Shown here in pieces: positions 26,457-34,126 of a stretch of 64,000 nucleotides of DNA. The first letter of the stretch is position 1. Each line of letters starts with the position of its first letter. Under the pieces are notes generated by a model, which was not told the origin of the DNA, ran no database searches, and was given only the letters and a program-made list of their open reading frames with translations. Made by a program: the position numbers and the translations under genes. Source of the stretch: Cellulomonas avistercoris (GTDB lineage Bacteria > Actinomycetota > Actinomycetes > Actinomycetales > Cellulomonadaceae); contig NZ_JACSQV010000010.1 in the NCBI RefSeq assembly GCF_014836445.1, positions 62,001-126,000 on the forward strand. The letters run 5' to 3'.

Positions 26457-27578
26457 GTGACGCAGCAGCAGCCGACCCGGTTCGGGGTCGTGGGGTCCGG
26501 GTGGCGTGCCGAGTTCTTCGTGCGGGTCGCACGCCTGATGCCCGACCGGTTCCGGTGCGTGGGCGTCGTGACGCGCACCGCCGAGCGCGGCGCGTGGGTC
26601 GAGGCGCACTGGGGCGTGCCGACCGTGCGCACGGTCGAGGAGCTGGTCACCGGCGCGCTGCCGGGTGCCGGCCCGGCGCCCGACCGGCCCGAGGTCGTCG
26701 TGGTCGCGACGCCGTGGCCCGTGACGCCGGACGTCGTCCGCGAGGTCGTGGACGCCGCGGTCCCGGTGCTCGCCGAGACCCCGCCGGCGCCCGACGTCGA
26801 CGGGCTGCGCGCCCTGTGGGCCGACGTGGGCGCGACGGGGCTCGTGCAGGTCGCGGAGCACTCGCCGTCGATGCCGGCGCACCGCGCGCGCCGGGCGGTG
26901 ATCGCGGCGGGGACGATCGGCGAGCCGACGAGCGTGCAGATCTCCTCGACGCACCTGTACCACGCGGTCGGTCTGGGCCGGTACCTGCTGGGCGCCGGAC
27001 GCGGCCCGGTGACGGTGCGCGCGCAGGCGTTCACGGCACCGCTGCTCGAGCCCGTGGGGCGCGACGGCTGGACGGGCGCGACGTCACCGGAGCCGGTGCG
27101 GTCGATCCTCGCGACGCTCGACCTGGGTGACGGCCGCACGATCCTCTACGACTTCACCGACAACCAGTGGTACAACCCGCTGCGCACCAACCGCATCGTG
27201 GTGCGCGGGTCGCACGGCGAGATCGTCGACGACGCGGTGACGCGCTGGGTCGACGAGCGGACGGTGCTGACGTCGTCGATCGTGCGGCGGCAGGCCGGGA
27301 TCGAGCAGAACCTCGACGGCTTCGACCTCGAGCACCTGTCGATGGACGGCCGCGTGCTGTACCGCAACCCGTTCGCGGGGGCGCGGCTGGCCGACGACGA
27401 CCTGGCGGTCGCGCACCTGCTCGACGACACCGGCGCGTGGCTGCGCGGTGACGCCCCGCCGCCGTACCCGCTGGCCGACGGCTGCCAGGACCACCTGCTG
27501 GGCCTGGCGATCGAGGAGTCGGCCCGCACGGGAGCCCCGGTGACGACGACGCCGGAGGCCTGGGCCGACGCCCTCTGA
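26457..27578 (+). CDS. Gfo/Idh/MocA-family oxidoreductase
   Basis: This 373-residue NAD(P)-dependent sugar- or polyol-type dehydrogenase has an N-terminal Rossmann fold with GVVGSGWRAEFF and VVVATPW, and VLAETPPAP where the family has the catalytic EKP-like motif (here ETP, so the usual lysine is missing). The C-terminal alpha/beta domain has the usual SSTHLYHAVGLGRYLL region. The altered EKP makes the dehydrogenase activity uncertain. GTG 26457 follows GAGGAGGTCC. It is downstream of, and codirectional with, the LuxR-type regulator. Confidence 0.85.
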   Translation: MTQQQPTRFGVVGSGWRAEFFVRVARLMPDRFRCVGVVTRTAERGAWVEAHWGVPTVRTVEELVTGALPGAGPAPDRPEVVVVATPWPVTPDVVREVVDAAVPVLAETPPAPDVDGLRALWADVGATGLVQVAEHSPSMPAHRARRAVIAAGTIGEPTSVQISSTHLYHAVGLGRYLLGAGRGPVTVRAQAFTAPLLEPVGRDGWTGATSPEPVRSILATLDLGDGRTILYDFTDNQWYNPLRTNRIVVRGSHGEIVDDAVTRWVDERTVLTSSIVRRQAGIEQNLDGFDLEHLSMDGRVLYRNPFAGARLADDDLAVAHLLDDTGAWLRGDAPPPYPLADGCQDHLLGLAIEESARTGAPVTTTPEAWADAL

Positions 27579-27637
27579 CACCTCTGACACCCTCTGACAC
27601 CCGAGAACCCCACCACGTCCCACCTGTCGGGACGCAC

Positions 27638-27704
27638 CCCCGTCGAGACCGGGCTGCGTCGTCGTCCGAGGCCCTGAGGACGACTCAGCCCGGTCTCGAC
27701 GGGG
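27638..27704. repeat. GAGACCGG dispersed hairpin repeat, copy 3 (best copy)
   Basis: Arms 27638-27656 and 27686-27704 form a perfect 19-bp inverted repeat. An inner 7-bp stem (27661-27667 with 27678-27684) continues the structure. It lies between convergent genes and probably acts as a bidirectional terminator or barrier; it shares the outer motif with copies near 12437 and 18342. Confidence 0.75.
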
Positions 27705-27730
27705 TGGATCGGGTGGGATGGGGTCGAAGG

Positions 27731-28591
27731 TCAGGACGTGGCGGACCAGGCGGTGGTCAGGCCGGTCGCCAGGGGGGTCGTGGGGCGGCCGAGGAGCGTG
27801 CGCAGGGTGTCCGTGGCGTCACCGAGCGCGCCCGTGGCGATGTTCTGGTCCAGCGCGACGACGAACCCGGCGGTGCCCTCGTCGAGCCCCGCCGCCAGCA
27901 GGCCCGCGCGCTGCTCGTCGGGCGTCACGTCGCGGTAGACGACCTCGCGGCCCAGCACCTGGGACGCCGCGGCAGCGAGCTCGTCGTGCGTCCACGCGTG
28001 GTCACCGGTGAGCTCGTACGTGCGGCCGTCGTGCGCGTCCGTCGTCAGCACCGCGACGGCGCCTGCGGCGAAGTCGGCGCGCGTCGCGGACGCCACCCGG
28101 CCCTGGCCGACGGAGCCGACGATCTCCCCCGTCGCCGCAGCCTGGCGCAGGGTCTGCACGTAGTTGTCGGTGTACCAGTTGTTGCGCAGCACGGTCGCGA
28201 CCAGGCCGGACGCCGCGAGCAGCTCCTCGGTGGCCTTGTGCTCGGGCGCGAGGACCAGGTCGGTCGTGTCGGCGTGCGGCGCCGAGGTGTACACGACGCG
28301 GCGTACGCCGGCGGCCCTGGCGGCGTCGATCGCGGCGCCGTGCTGCGCGACGCGGCGGCCCACCTCCGACCCGGAGACGAGCATGAGCGTGTCGGCGCCC
28401 GCGAGCGCGGCCGCCAGGGTCTCGGGGCGGTCGTAGTCGAGCTCGACGACGCGCGCGCCGCGCTCGGCCAGGTCGGCGGCGCGCTCGGTGCGGCGGCCGC
28501 CCGCGACGACGTCCGTGACGCCCGCGTCGAGCAGCCCCTCGACGATCAGACGGCCCAGGTGGCCGGTGGCCCCGGTGACGACGACGGACAT
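27731..28591 (-). CDS. NmrA-like NAD(P)H-binding reductase (QOR2-type)
   Basis: This 286-residue protein is an atypical short-chain dehydrogenase. It starts SVVVTGATGHLGRLIVEGLL, giving the NAD(P) motif GATGHLG, and has VVYTSAPHADTTDL and a mid-region NNWYTDNYV that recall quinone oxidoreductase 2 and NmrA-like proteins. The substrate may be a quinone, or it may only sense NAD(P). ATG 28591 follows AGGAGGACAC. It is monocistronic. Confidence 0.88.
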   Translation of the reverse strand: MSVVVTGATGHLGRLIVEGLLDAGVTDVVAGGRRTERAADLAERGARVVELDYDRPETLAAALAGADTLMLVSGSEVGRRVAQHGAAIDAARAAGVRRVVYTSAPHADTTDLVLAPEHKATEELLAASGLVATVLRNNWYTDNYVQTLRQAAATGEIVGSVGQGRVASATRADFAAGAVAVLTTDAHDGRTYELTGDHAWTHDELAAAASQVLGREVVYRDVTPDEQRAGLLAAGLDEGTAGFVVALDQNIATGALGDATDTLRTLLGRPTTPLATGLTTAWSATS

Positions 28592-28673
28592 GTGTCCTCC
28601 TGCAGGTCGGGATGCGGTCGTCCTCGCAACCCCGCGGGCGCGCCAACCCTTCCGCGGGGCCGCGCACGCGCCG

Positions 28674-29300
28674 TCAGGGCGTCCGGTCCGCGGCCTCGCC
28701 CGCGCCGGCCCGGACCTGCTCCTCGTCGCCGTCGTCGCCGTCCGCGGCGTCCGCGAACACCTGCCACACCGGCCCGGCGACGAACCAGATGCCCATGACG
28801 AGCGTCGCCCGGCCCGCCCAGCCGAGCAGGACCTCGCGCTGCGCGGGGTCGTCGGCGATGAGCAGCAGGACGCCGAGCACCGCGATCGCGACGACCCACG
28901 CGAGGACCACGCGCAGCCACAGCCGCCACTCGTGCACGACCTTGGCGCGGCCGCCCGACGGCACACGCGGCGGGCGCGGCCCGTCGAAGAACCGCCAGGC
29001 GACCCACCCGTCCACCTTGTGCACCGTGTACCGGCCGAACGCCACGGTGAAGCCCAGGTACAGGGCCGCCAGGCCGTGCGTCCACGTCGCCTCGGCGCCG
29101 CGCAGCAGGTCGGTGACCGTGGCGACCAGCAGCACGACCTCGATCAGCGGCTCGCACAGCAGCAGGACGGTGGACAGCCGACGGCGGCGGAACACGTAGC
29201 GCGCGACGACGGCCGCGGCGAGGAACACCCAGAACGCGACCTCGCACGCGATGACCAGCGCGGCGACGGGGTGGTCGCGGACCCACTCGACGATCTCCAT
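28674..29300 (-). CDS. Uncharacterised integral membrane protein
   Basis: This 208-residue protein has about five hydrophobic segments (near residues 14-36, 43-65, 75-92, 125-148 and 160-180) and an acidic C-terminal tail (DAADGDDGDEEQ). The middle loop contains RYTVHKVDGWVAWRFFDGPRPPRVPSGG, part of which is charged and probably cytoplasmic. No family was recognised. It starts at ATG 29300 and is divergent from the sensor kinase gene. Confidence 0.7.
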   Translation of the reverse strand: MEIVEWVRDHPVAALVIACEVAFWVFLAAAVVARYVFRRRRLSTVLLLCEPLIEVVLLVATVTDLLRGAEATWTHGLAALYLGFTVAFGRYTVHKVDGWVAWRFFDGPRPPRVPSGGRAKVVHEWRLWLRVVLAWVVAIAVLGVLLLIADDPAQREVLLGWAGRATLVMGIWFVAGPVWQVFADAADGDDGDEEQVRAGAGEAADRTP

Positions 29301-29417
29301 GCCCCGACGGTGCCGCGCCGGGGCGTCCGCGCGCGTCCGGCGGACGGACCGACGTGCGCGCCGCGTCTCCTCCGTCCGGAGGAGAGCCGCAGGTCACGGA
29401 CGTGCTGGGATGGGTCC

Positions 29418-30656
29418 ATGACCACTCACCTCGCCGCCGTCGTGCGCTGGGTGCGCACGCCGCCGCGGGGGCCGGCGGCGGACCGCGCGTACGCGGTGGC
29501 GCTGCTGCTCGTGGGGCTCGCGCTGCTCGCGCTCGACGTGCGGATGATCGGCACGGACGAGCCGTTCGTCGACCTGCCGGGCGGCACGATGCCCTGGCAG
29601 GTCGGCATCCTGCTGCTGGGCACGACGGCGCTGCTCCTCAAGCGACGCCGGCCCGTGCTCGTGCTCGTGGTGGTCGCGGTGCTGCTCGCCGCCGACGTCG
29701 CGCTCGGCGGCAGCCTCGGCATGTACCTCGTGCTGTTCGACGCGCTGTTCACGGTCGCGCGGGCCGCGGCACCGCGGGCGCGGGCGGTCGTGCTGGGCGT
29801 GCTGGTGGCGCTCGTCCTGGCCGTGCTGGTCGGGACCGTCGTCGTCGGGGCGTCCGCCCGGGACGTCGTGCAGCTGACGCTCGTCGCCGGGTCGCTGCTG
29901 CTGCCGCCGTGGTGGTGGGGCTCGGACGTGCGCCGCTCGGAGGTGCTGGCGGCCGAGCAGTCCCGCCGCGCCGACGCCGAGCGGGCGCGGGCCGACCTGG
30001 CACGCGCGCATGCCGACGACGTCGCGCGCATCGCCGCGCTCGACCGCGACCGGGCGGTCCAGGACGAGCGCGCGCGCATGGCCCGCGACCTGCACGACGT
30101 CGTCGCGGGGCACCTGTCGGCCGTCGCCATCCACGCCGAGGCCGCGCTCGCCGCACCGCCCGACGAGTCGCGGGACCGCGCGGCGCTGGCCGCCGCCCGC
30201 GCCGGGTCGCTCGACGCGCTGGCGGAGATGCGGTCGATGATCCTGGTGCTGCGCGAGGGCGCGGACGCCGATGCGACGACGGCCCCGGCGGGACTCGCGC
30301 GGCTCACCGACCTCGACGTGGACGTCGTCGGGGACGTCCCCGACGGGCTGGCCGCCGCGGTGGACCACGCGGCCTTCCGCATCCTGCAGGAGGCGGCGAC
30401 CAACGCGCACAAGCACGGCGCGGGGCGGGCCTCGGTGCGGTTCACCGCCGACGGGGGCGCGCTCGAGGTCGTCGTCGAGAACGCGCTGCGCACGGACGCC
30501 GTGCCCGTGAACCCAGCGCTGACCTCGTCCACGGGCCTGGAGACCATGCGCGAGCGTGCGACCGCGCTGGGCGGGACCCTGACGGCGGCACCCACCGGGG
30601 CGACGTGGCGCGTGCACGCCCGCCTCCCCCTGCGACCAGGAGACGAGACACGTTGA
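29418..30656 (+). CDS. NarL-type sensor histidine kinase
   Basis: This 412-residue kinase has four to five N-terminal membrane segments (about 25-165), a coiled stretch (175-215) and a HisKA_3 core with phosphoacceptor H226 in MARDLHDVV. The HATPase domain shows ILQEAATNAHKHG (N-box) and a short STGLETMRERATALGG (G-box). No extracellular sensor domain is visible, so it may sense the membrane or a partner. ATG 29418 is chosen as the membrane region begins there. It overlaps the response regulator gene by 4 nt. Confidence 0.9.
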   Translation: MTTHLAAVVRWVRTPPRGPAADRAYAVALLLVGLALLALDVRMIGTDEPFVDLPGGTMPWQVGILLLGTTALLLKRRRPVLVLVVVAVLLAADVALGGSLGMYLVLFDALFTVARAAAPRARAVVLGVLVALVLAVLVGTVVVGASARDVVQLTLVAGSLLLPPWWWGSDVRRSEVLAAEQSRRADAERARADLARAHADDVARIAALDRDRAVQDERARMARDLHDVVAGHLSAVAIHAEAALAAPPDESRDRAALAAARAGSLDALAEMRSMILVLREGADADATTAPAGLARLTDLDVDVVGDVPDGLAAAVDHAAFRILQEAATNAHKHGAGRASVRFTADGGALEVVVENALRTDAVPVNPALTSSTGLETMRERATALGGTLTAAPTGATWRVHARLPLRPGDETR

Positions 30657-31339
30657 CGGAGCCGAACGGGACCACCGCAGACACCGCCCGCGTCCGGGTG
30701 CTGCTGGCCGACGACCACGCGGCGATCCGCGCCGGGCTGCGGCTCATGCTCGAGCAGTCGGGCCGGGTCGAGGTCGTCGGGGAGGCCGCCGACGGTGACG
30801 TGGCCGTGCGGCAGGCGCGCGCGCTACGCCCCGACGTCGTGCTCATGGACGTGCGGATGCCGGGGACGGACGGCATCGCCGCGACGGCCGCGATCGTCGG
30901 CGAGCGGCTGGCCGAGGTCGTGGCGCTGACGACGTTCGACCTCGACGAGTACGTGCTCGGCATGGTGCGCGCGGGCGCCGCCGGGTTCCTGCTCAAGACC
31001 GTCGGCGCGGGCGAGCTGGTCGACGCGGTGTGCCGGGTGGCCGCCGGTGAGGGCGTGCTGGCGCCCGAGGTGACGCGCCGCCTGCTCGACGCGGTCGCGT
31101 CCCACGTCCCGGCCGCGGCACCCGTCCCGCCCGACGACCGGCTCGCGAGCCTCACCGCGCGCGAGCGCGACGTCCTCGACGCACTCGGCGACGGGTTGTC
31201 GAACGCCGACATCGCGGCGCGGCTCGTGGTGTCGGAGACGACGGTGAAGTCCCACGTCAGCCACCTGCTGGCCAAGCTGGGCGTGCGCACGCGGCTGCAG
31301 GCGGGGGTGCTGGCGCGGGACGTCCGCGGCCCGGGCTGA
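30653..31339 (+). CDS. NarL-type response regulator
   Basis: This 228-residue protein pairs with the kinase encoded just upstream. The receiver domain contains D20-D21 and the phosphoacceptor D66 (LMDVRMPG), with the conserved lysine in FLLKTVG. The C-terminal LuxR-type helix-turn-helix reads LTARERDVLDAL, DIAARLVVSETTVKSHV. The likely start is a TTG overlapping the kinase stop (TTGA), with AGGAG ten bases upstream; GTG starts slightly downstream are possible. It is a transcription factor with unknown targets. Confidence 0.9.
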   Translation: MTEPNGTTADTARVRVLLADDHAAIRAGLRLMLEQSGRVEVVGEAADGDVAVRQARALRPDVVLMDVRMPGTDGIAATAAIVGERLAEVVALTTFDLDEYVLGMVRAGAAGFLLKTVGAGELVDAVCRVAAGEGVLAPEVTRRLLDAVASHVPAAAPVPPDDRLASLTARERDVLDALGDGLSNADIAARLVVSETTVKSHVSHLLAKLGVRTRLQAGVLARDVRGPG

Positions 31340-31388
31340 CCACCTCTCACCGAGCGGGACAAGCGTCCAGCCGGTAGGAAGGTGCCCC

Positions 31389-32420
31389 ATGGTGCGCGTC
31401 GGATTCCACAACTCACACGAGCAGGTCCATCCCTCCGCGTTGCTCGCGGCGACCCAGCTGGCAGAACAGCGCGGGTTCGACGCCGCGATGTGCTCGGACC
31501 ACTGGGCGCCGTGGCAGTCGTCGCAGGGGCATTCCGGCTTCGCCTGGACGTGGCTGGGGTCGGCCCTCGCGACCACCCGGCTGCCGTTCGGCGTCGTCAA
31601 CGCGCCGGGTCAGCGGTACCACCCGGCGATCATCGCCCAGGCGGCGGCAACGCTCGCCGCGATGTACCCGGGGCGCTTCTGGGTGGCCCTGGGATCCGGC
31701 GAGAACATGAACGAGCACATCACCGGCGACGGGTGGCTGCCCAAGCCGGTGCGCGACGCGCGCCTGGTCGAGTGCGTCGAGATCATCCGCGCCCTGCTCG
31801 ACGGCGAGGAGGTCACGCACGACGGCCTGGTGAAGGTCGACCGCGCCAAGCTGTGGACGCTCCCCGACGTCAAGCCGCTGCTCATCGGCCCGGCGGTGTC
31901 CGTCGCGACGGCCCGCAACCACGCCCGGTGGGCCGACGGGCTCGTCACGGTCAACCAGCCGAAGGACAAGCTGCGCCAGGTCGTCGACGCGTACCGCGAC
32001 GCGGGCGGCCGCGGCGAGATCGCCCTGCAGGTCCACGTGTCCTTCGCCCCCACCGACGCCGACGCGCTGCGCCTGGCGCGCGAGCAGTGGGCCGGCAACG
32101 CGATCGGCCCTCCCGTCGCGTGGGACCTGGACACCCCCGAGGCGTTCGACCAGATCGCCGACAAGGTCAGCGACGACCTGCTGCGCGGCTCGGTGCTCGT
32201 CGAGCACGACCCGCAGCGCCTCGCCGACCGGCTCGTCGAGCTCGCGGGGATCGGCTTCGACGCCGTCTACCTGCACCAGATCGCGACCGACGTCGTCGCG
32301 TCCGACGACAAGCACCCCGACGCCGCGGACACGGCCACGCAGCCGTCGTCGTCGCTCGAGGCGTTCATCGACATGGCGGCCGAGCACGTGCTGCCCGCCC
32401 TGAAGGAGGCCCACGCGTGA
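31389..32420 (+). CDS. LLM-class flavin/F420-type oxidoreductase (TIGR03885-like)
   Basis: This 343-residue TIM-barrel protein is a luciferase-like superfamily member. The N-terminus VGFHNSHEQVHPSALL, CSDHWAPW and VVNAPGQRYHPAIIAQAAATLA, plus LGSGENMNEHITG, suggest the group annotated as probable non-F420 flavinoid oxidoreductases, from memory of the TIGR03885 description. It overlaps the downstream GH13 gene by 4 nt (GTGA), so the two are translationally coupled, which hints at a shared role in carbohydrate metabolism. The substrate is unknown. Confidence 0.85.
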   Translation: MVRVGFHNSHEQVHPSALLAATQLAEQRGFDAAMCSDHWAPWQSSQGHSGFAWTWLGSALATTRLPFGVVNAPGQRYHPAIIAQAAATLAAMYPGRFWVALGSGENMNEHITGDGWLPKPVRDARLVECVEIIRALLDGEEVTHDGLVKVDRAKLWTLPDVKPLLIGPAVSVATARNHARWADGLVTVNQPKDKLRQVVDAYRDAGGRGEIALQVHVSFAPTDADALRLAREQWAGNAIGPPVAWDLDTPEAFDQIADKVSDDLLRGSVLVEHDPQRLADRLVELAGIGFDAVYLHQIATDVVASDDKHPDAADTATQPSSSLEAFIDMAAEHVLPALKEAHA

Positions 32421-34111
32421 GGATCCGCGACACCGGTGACCTGTGGTGGAAGTCCGCCGTCATCTACTGCCTCGACGTCGAGACCTACATGGACTGGAAC
32501 GACGACGGCGTCGGCGACCTGCCGGGGCTCGTCCAGCGCATCGACCACCTGGCCGAGCTCGGCGTGACGTGCCTGTGGCTCATGCCGTTCTACCCGACGG
32601 CCGACCGTGACGACGGCTACGACATCACCGACTACCTCGGCGTCGACCCGCGGCTCGGCGACGCGGGCGACCTCGTCGAGCTGATCCGCACGGCCAACGA
32701 CCGCGGCATCCGCGTCATCGCCGACCTCGTCGTCAACCACACGTCCGACCGGCACCCGTGGTTCCGCTCCGCACGTCGGTCGAAGGACAGCCCGTTCCGC
32801 GACTGGTACGTGTGGCGGCAGGACGCCCCGCCGGACACGTCGAAGGAGGTCGTCTTCCCCGACAAGGAGGACGGCATCTGGACGTACGACGAGCAGGCCG
32901 AGGCCTGGTACCGGCACCGCTTCTACAGGCACCAGCCGGACCTCAACACCGCCAACCCGGAGGTCCGCGACGCGATCGCCAAGACCGTGGGCTACTGGGC
33001 GCAGATGGGGCTGGACGGCTTCCGCGTGGACGCCGTGCCGTTCTTCCTCGCGGACACGGCCAAGACGCCGGGCGACGACATCGAGCACCCGCACGAGTTC
33101 CTGCAGCAGCTGCGCGCGTTCCTGTCGCGCCGCACGGGGGACTCGATCCTCATGGGCGAGGTCAACCTGCCGTACGACCAGCAGCGCCAGTTCTTCGGGG
33201 ACCACTCGGGCGACGGGGAGGACGAGGGCAAGGAGCTGAACCTGCAGTTCGACTTCGTCCTCATGCAGCAGATGTACCTGGCCCTCGCGCGCCAGGACGC
33301 GGGCCCGATCGCCGCCACGCTGGAGTCCCGCCCGGAGATCCCGTCGGACGCGCAGTGGGCGACGTTCGTGCGCAACCACGACGAGCTGACGCTCGACAAG
33401 CTGTCCGACGGCGAGCGTCAGGAGGTGTTCGACGCGTTCGGCCCCGAGCCGGAGCACCAGCTCTTCGACCGCGGGCTGCGCCGCCGCCTGCCCCCCATGC
33501 TCGACGGCGACCCGCGCCGCGTGCGGATGGTCTACTCGCTGCTGTTCAGCCTCCCGGGCACGCCCGTGCTGTTCTACGGCGAGGAGATCGGCATGGGCGA
33601 GAACCTCGCGGCGGAGGGTCGGCTCGCGGTCCGCACGCCCATGCAGTGGACGTCGGGCAAGAACGGCGGCTTCTCGGCCGCGCCGGCCTCGCGGCTGGCA
33701 GGGCCGGTGCCGGAGGGCGCCTACTCGCCCGCGCACGTCAACGTGTCCGACCAGCGGCGGGACCCCGACTCGCTCCTGAACTTCGTCCAGAAGCTCGCGC
33801 GGCGCTACCGCGAGTCCCCCGAGCTGGGGTGGACGACCCGCGTCGAGATCCTCGACCAGCCGCACGCGGGCGTGCTCGCGCACCGCTCGACGTGGCAGGA
33901 CGCGTCGATGGTGGCACTGCACAACCTGGGCCCCGAGGCCGTGCGCGTGCCGCTGCACCTGCCGGACGCCGACGCGGACTGGCGGCTCGTGGACCTGCTG
34001 CAGGACGACGAGCACGCGCCGAACGGCTCCGGGAAGGTCGAGATCGAGCTCGAGGGGTACGGCTACCGGTGGCTGCGCGTCGTGCAGCCGGGGTCGCGCC
34101 GGCTGCTGTGA
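32417..34111 (+). CDS. GH13 alpha-amylase family enzyme (trehalose synthase-like)
   Basis: This 564-residue glycoside hydrolase family 13 protein has the catalytic triad D205 (GFRVDAVPF), E248 (MGEVN) and D322 (RNHDE), with the substrate-binding VNHTSDRH. The opening WWKSAVIYCLDVETYMD and DGVGDLPGLVQRIDHLAELGV and LMPFYPT are close to trehalose synthase (maltose alpha-D-glucosyltransferase). It lacks a signal peptide, so it acts in the cytoplasm on maltose, trehalose or related glucosides. GTG 32417 overlaps the upstream LLM stop and has AAGGAGG upstream. Confidence 0.88.
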   Translation: MRIRDTGDLWWKSAVIYCLDVETYMDWNDDGVGDLPGLVQRIDHLAELGVTCLWLMPFYPTADRDDGYDITDYLGVDPRLGDAGDLVELIRTANDRGIRVIADLVVNHTSDRHPWFRSARRSKDSPFRDWYVWRQDAPPDTSKEVVFPDKEDGIWTYDEQAEAWYRHRFYRHQPDLNTANPEVRDAIAKTVGYWAQMGLDGFRVDAVPFFLADTAKTPGDDIEHPHEFLQQLRAFLSRRTGDSILMGEVNLPYDQQRQFFGDHSGDGEDEGKELNLQFDFVLMQQMYLALARQDAGPIAATLESRPEIPSDAQWATFVRNHDELTLDKLSDGERQEVFDAFGPEPEHQLFDRGLRRRLPPMLDGDPRRVRMVYSLLFSLPGTPVLFYGEEIGMGENLAAEGRLAVRTPMQWTSGKNGGFSAAPASRLAGPVPEGAYSPAHVNVSDQRRDPDSLLNFVQKLARRYRESPELGWTTRVEILDQPHAGVLAHRSTWQDASMVALHNLGPEAVRVPLHLPDADADWRLVDLLQDDEHAPNGSGKVEIELEGYGYRWLRVVQPGSRRLL

Positions 34112-34126
34112 CGTGCGGGCAGGCGC

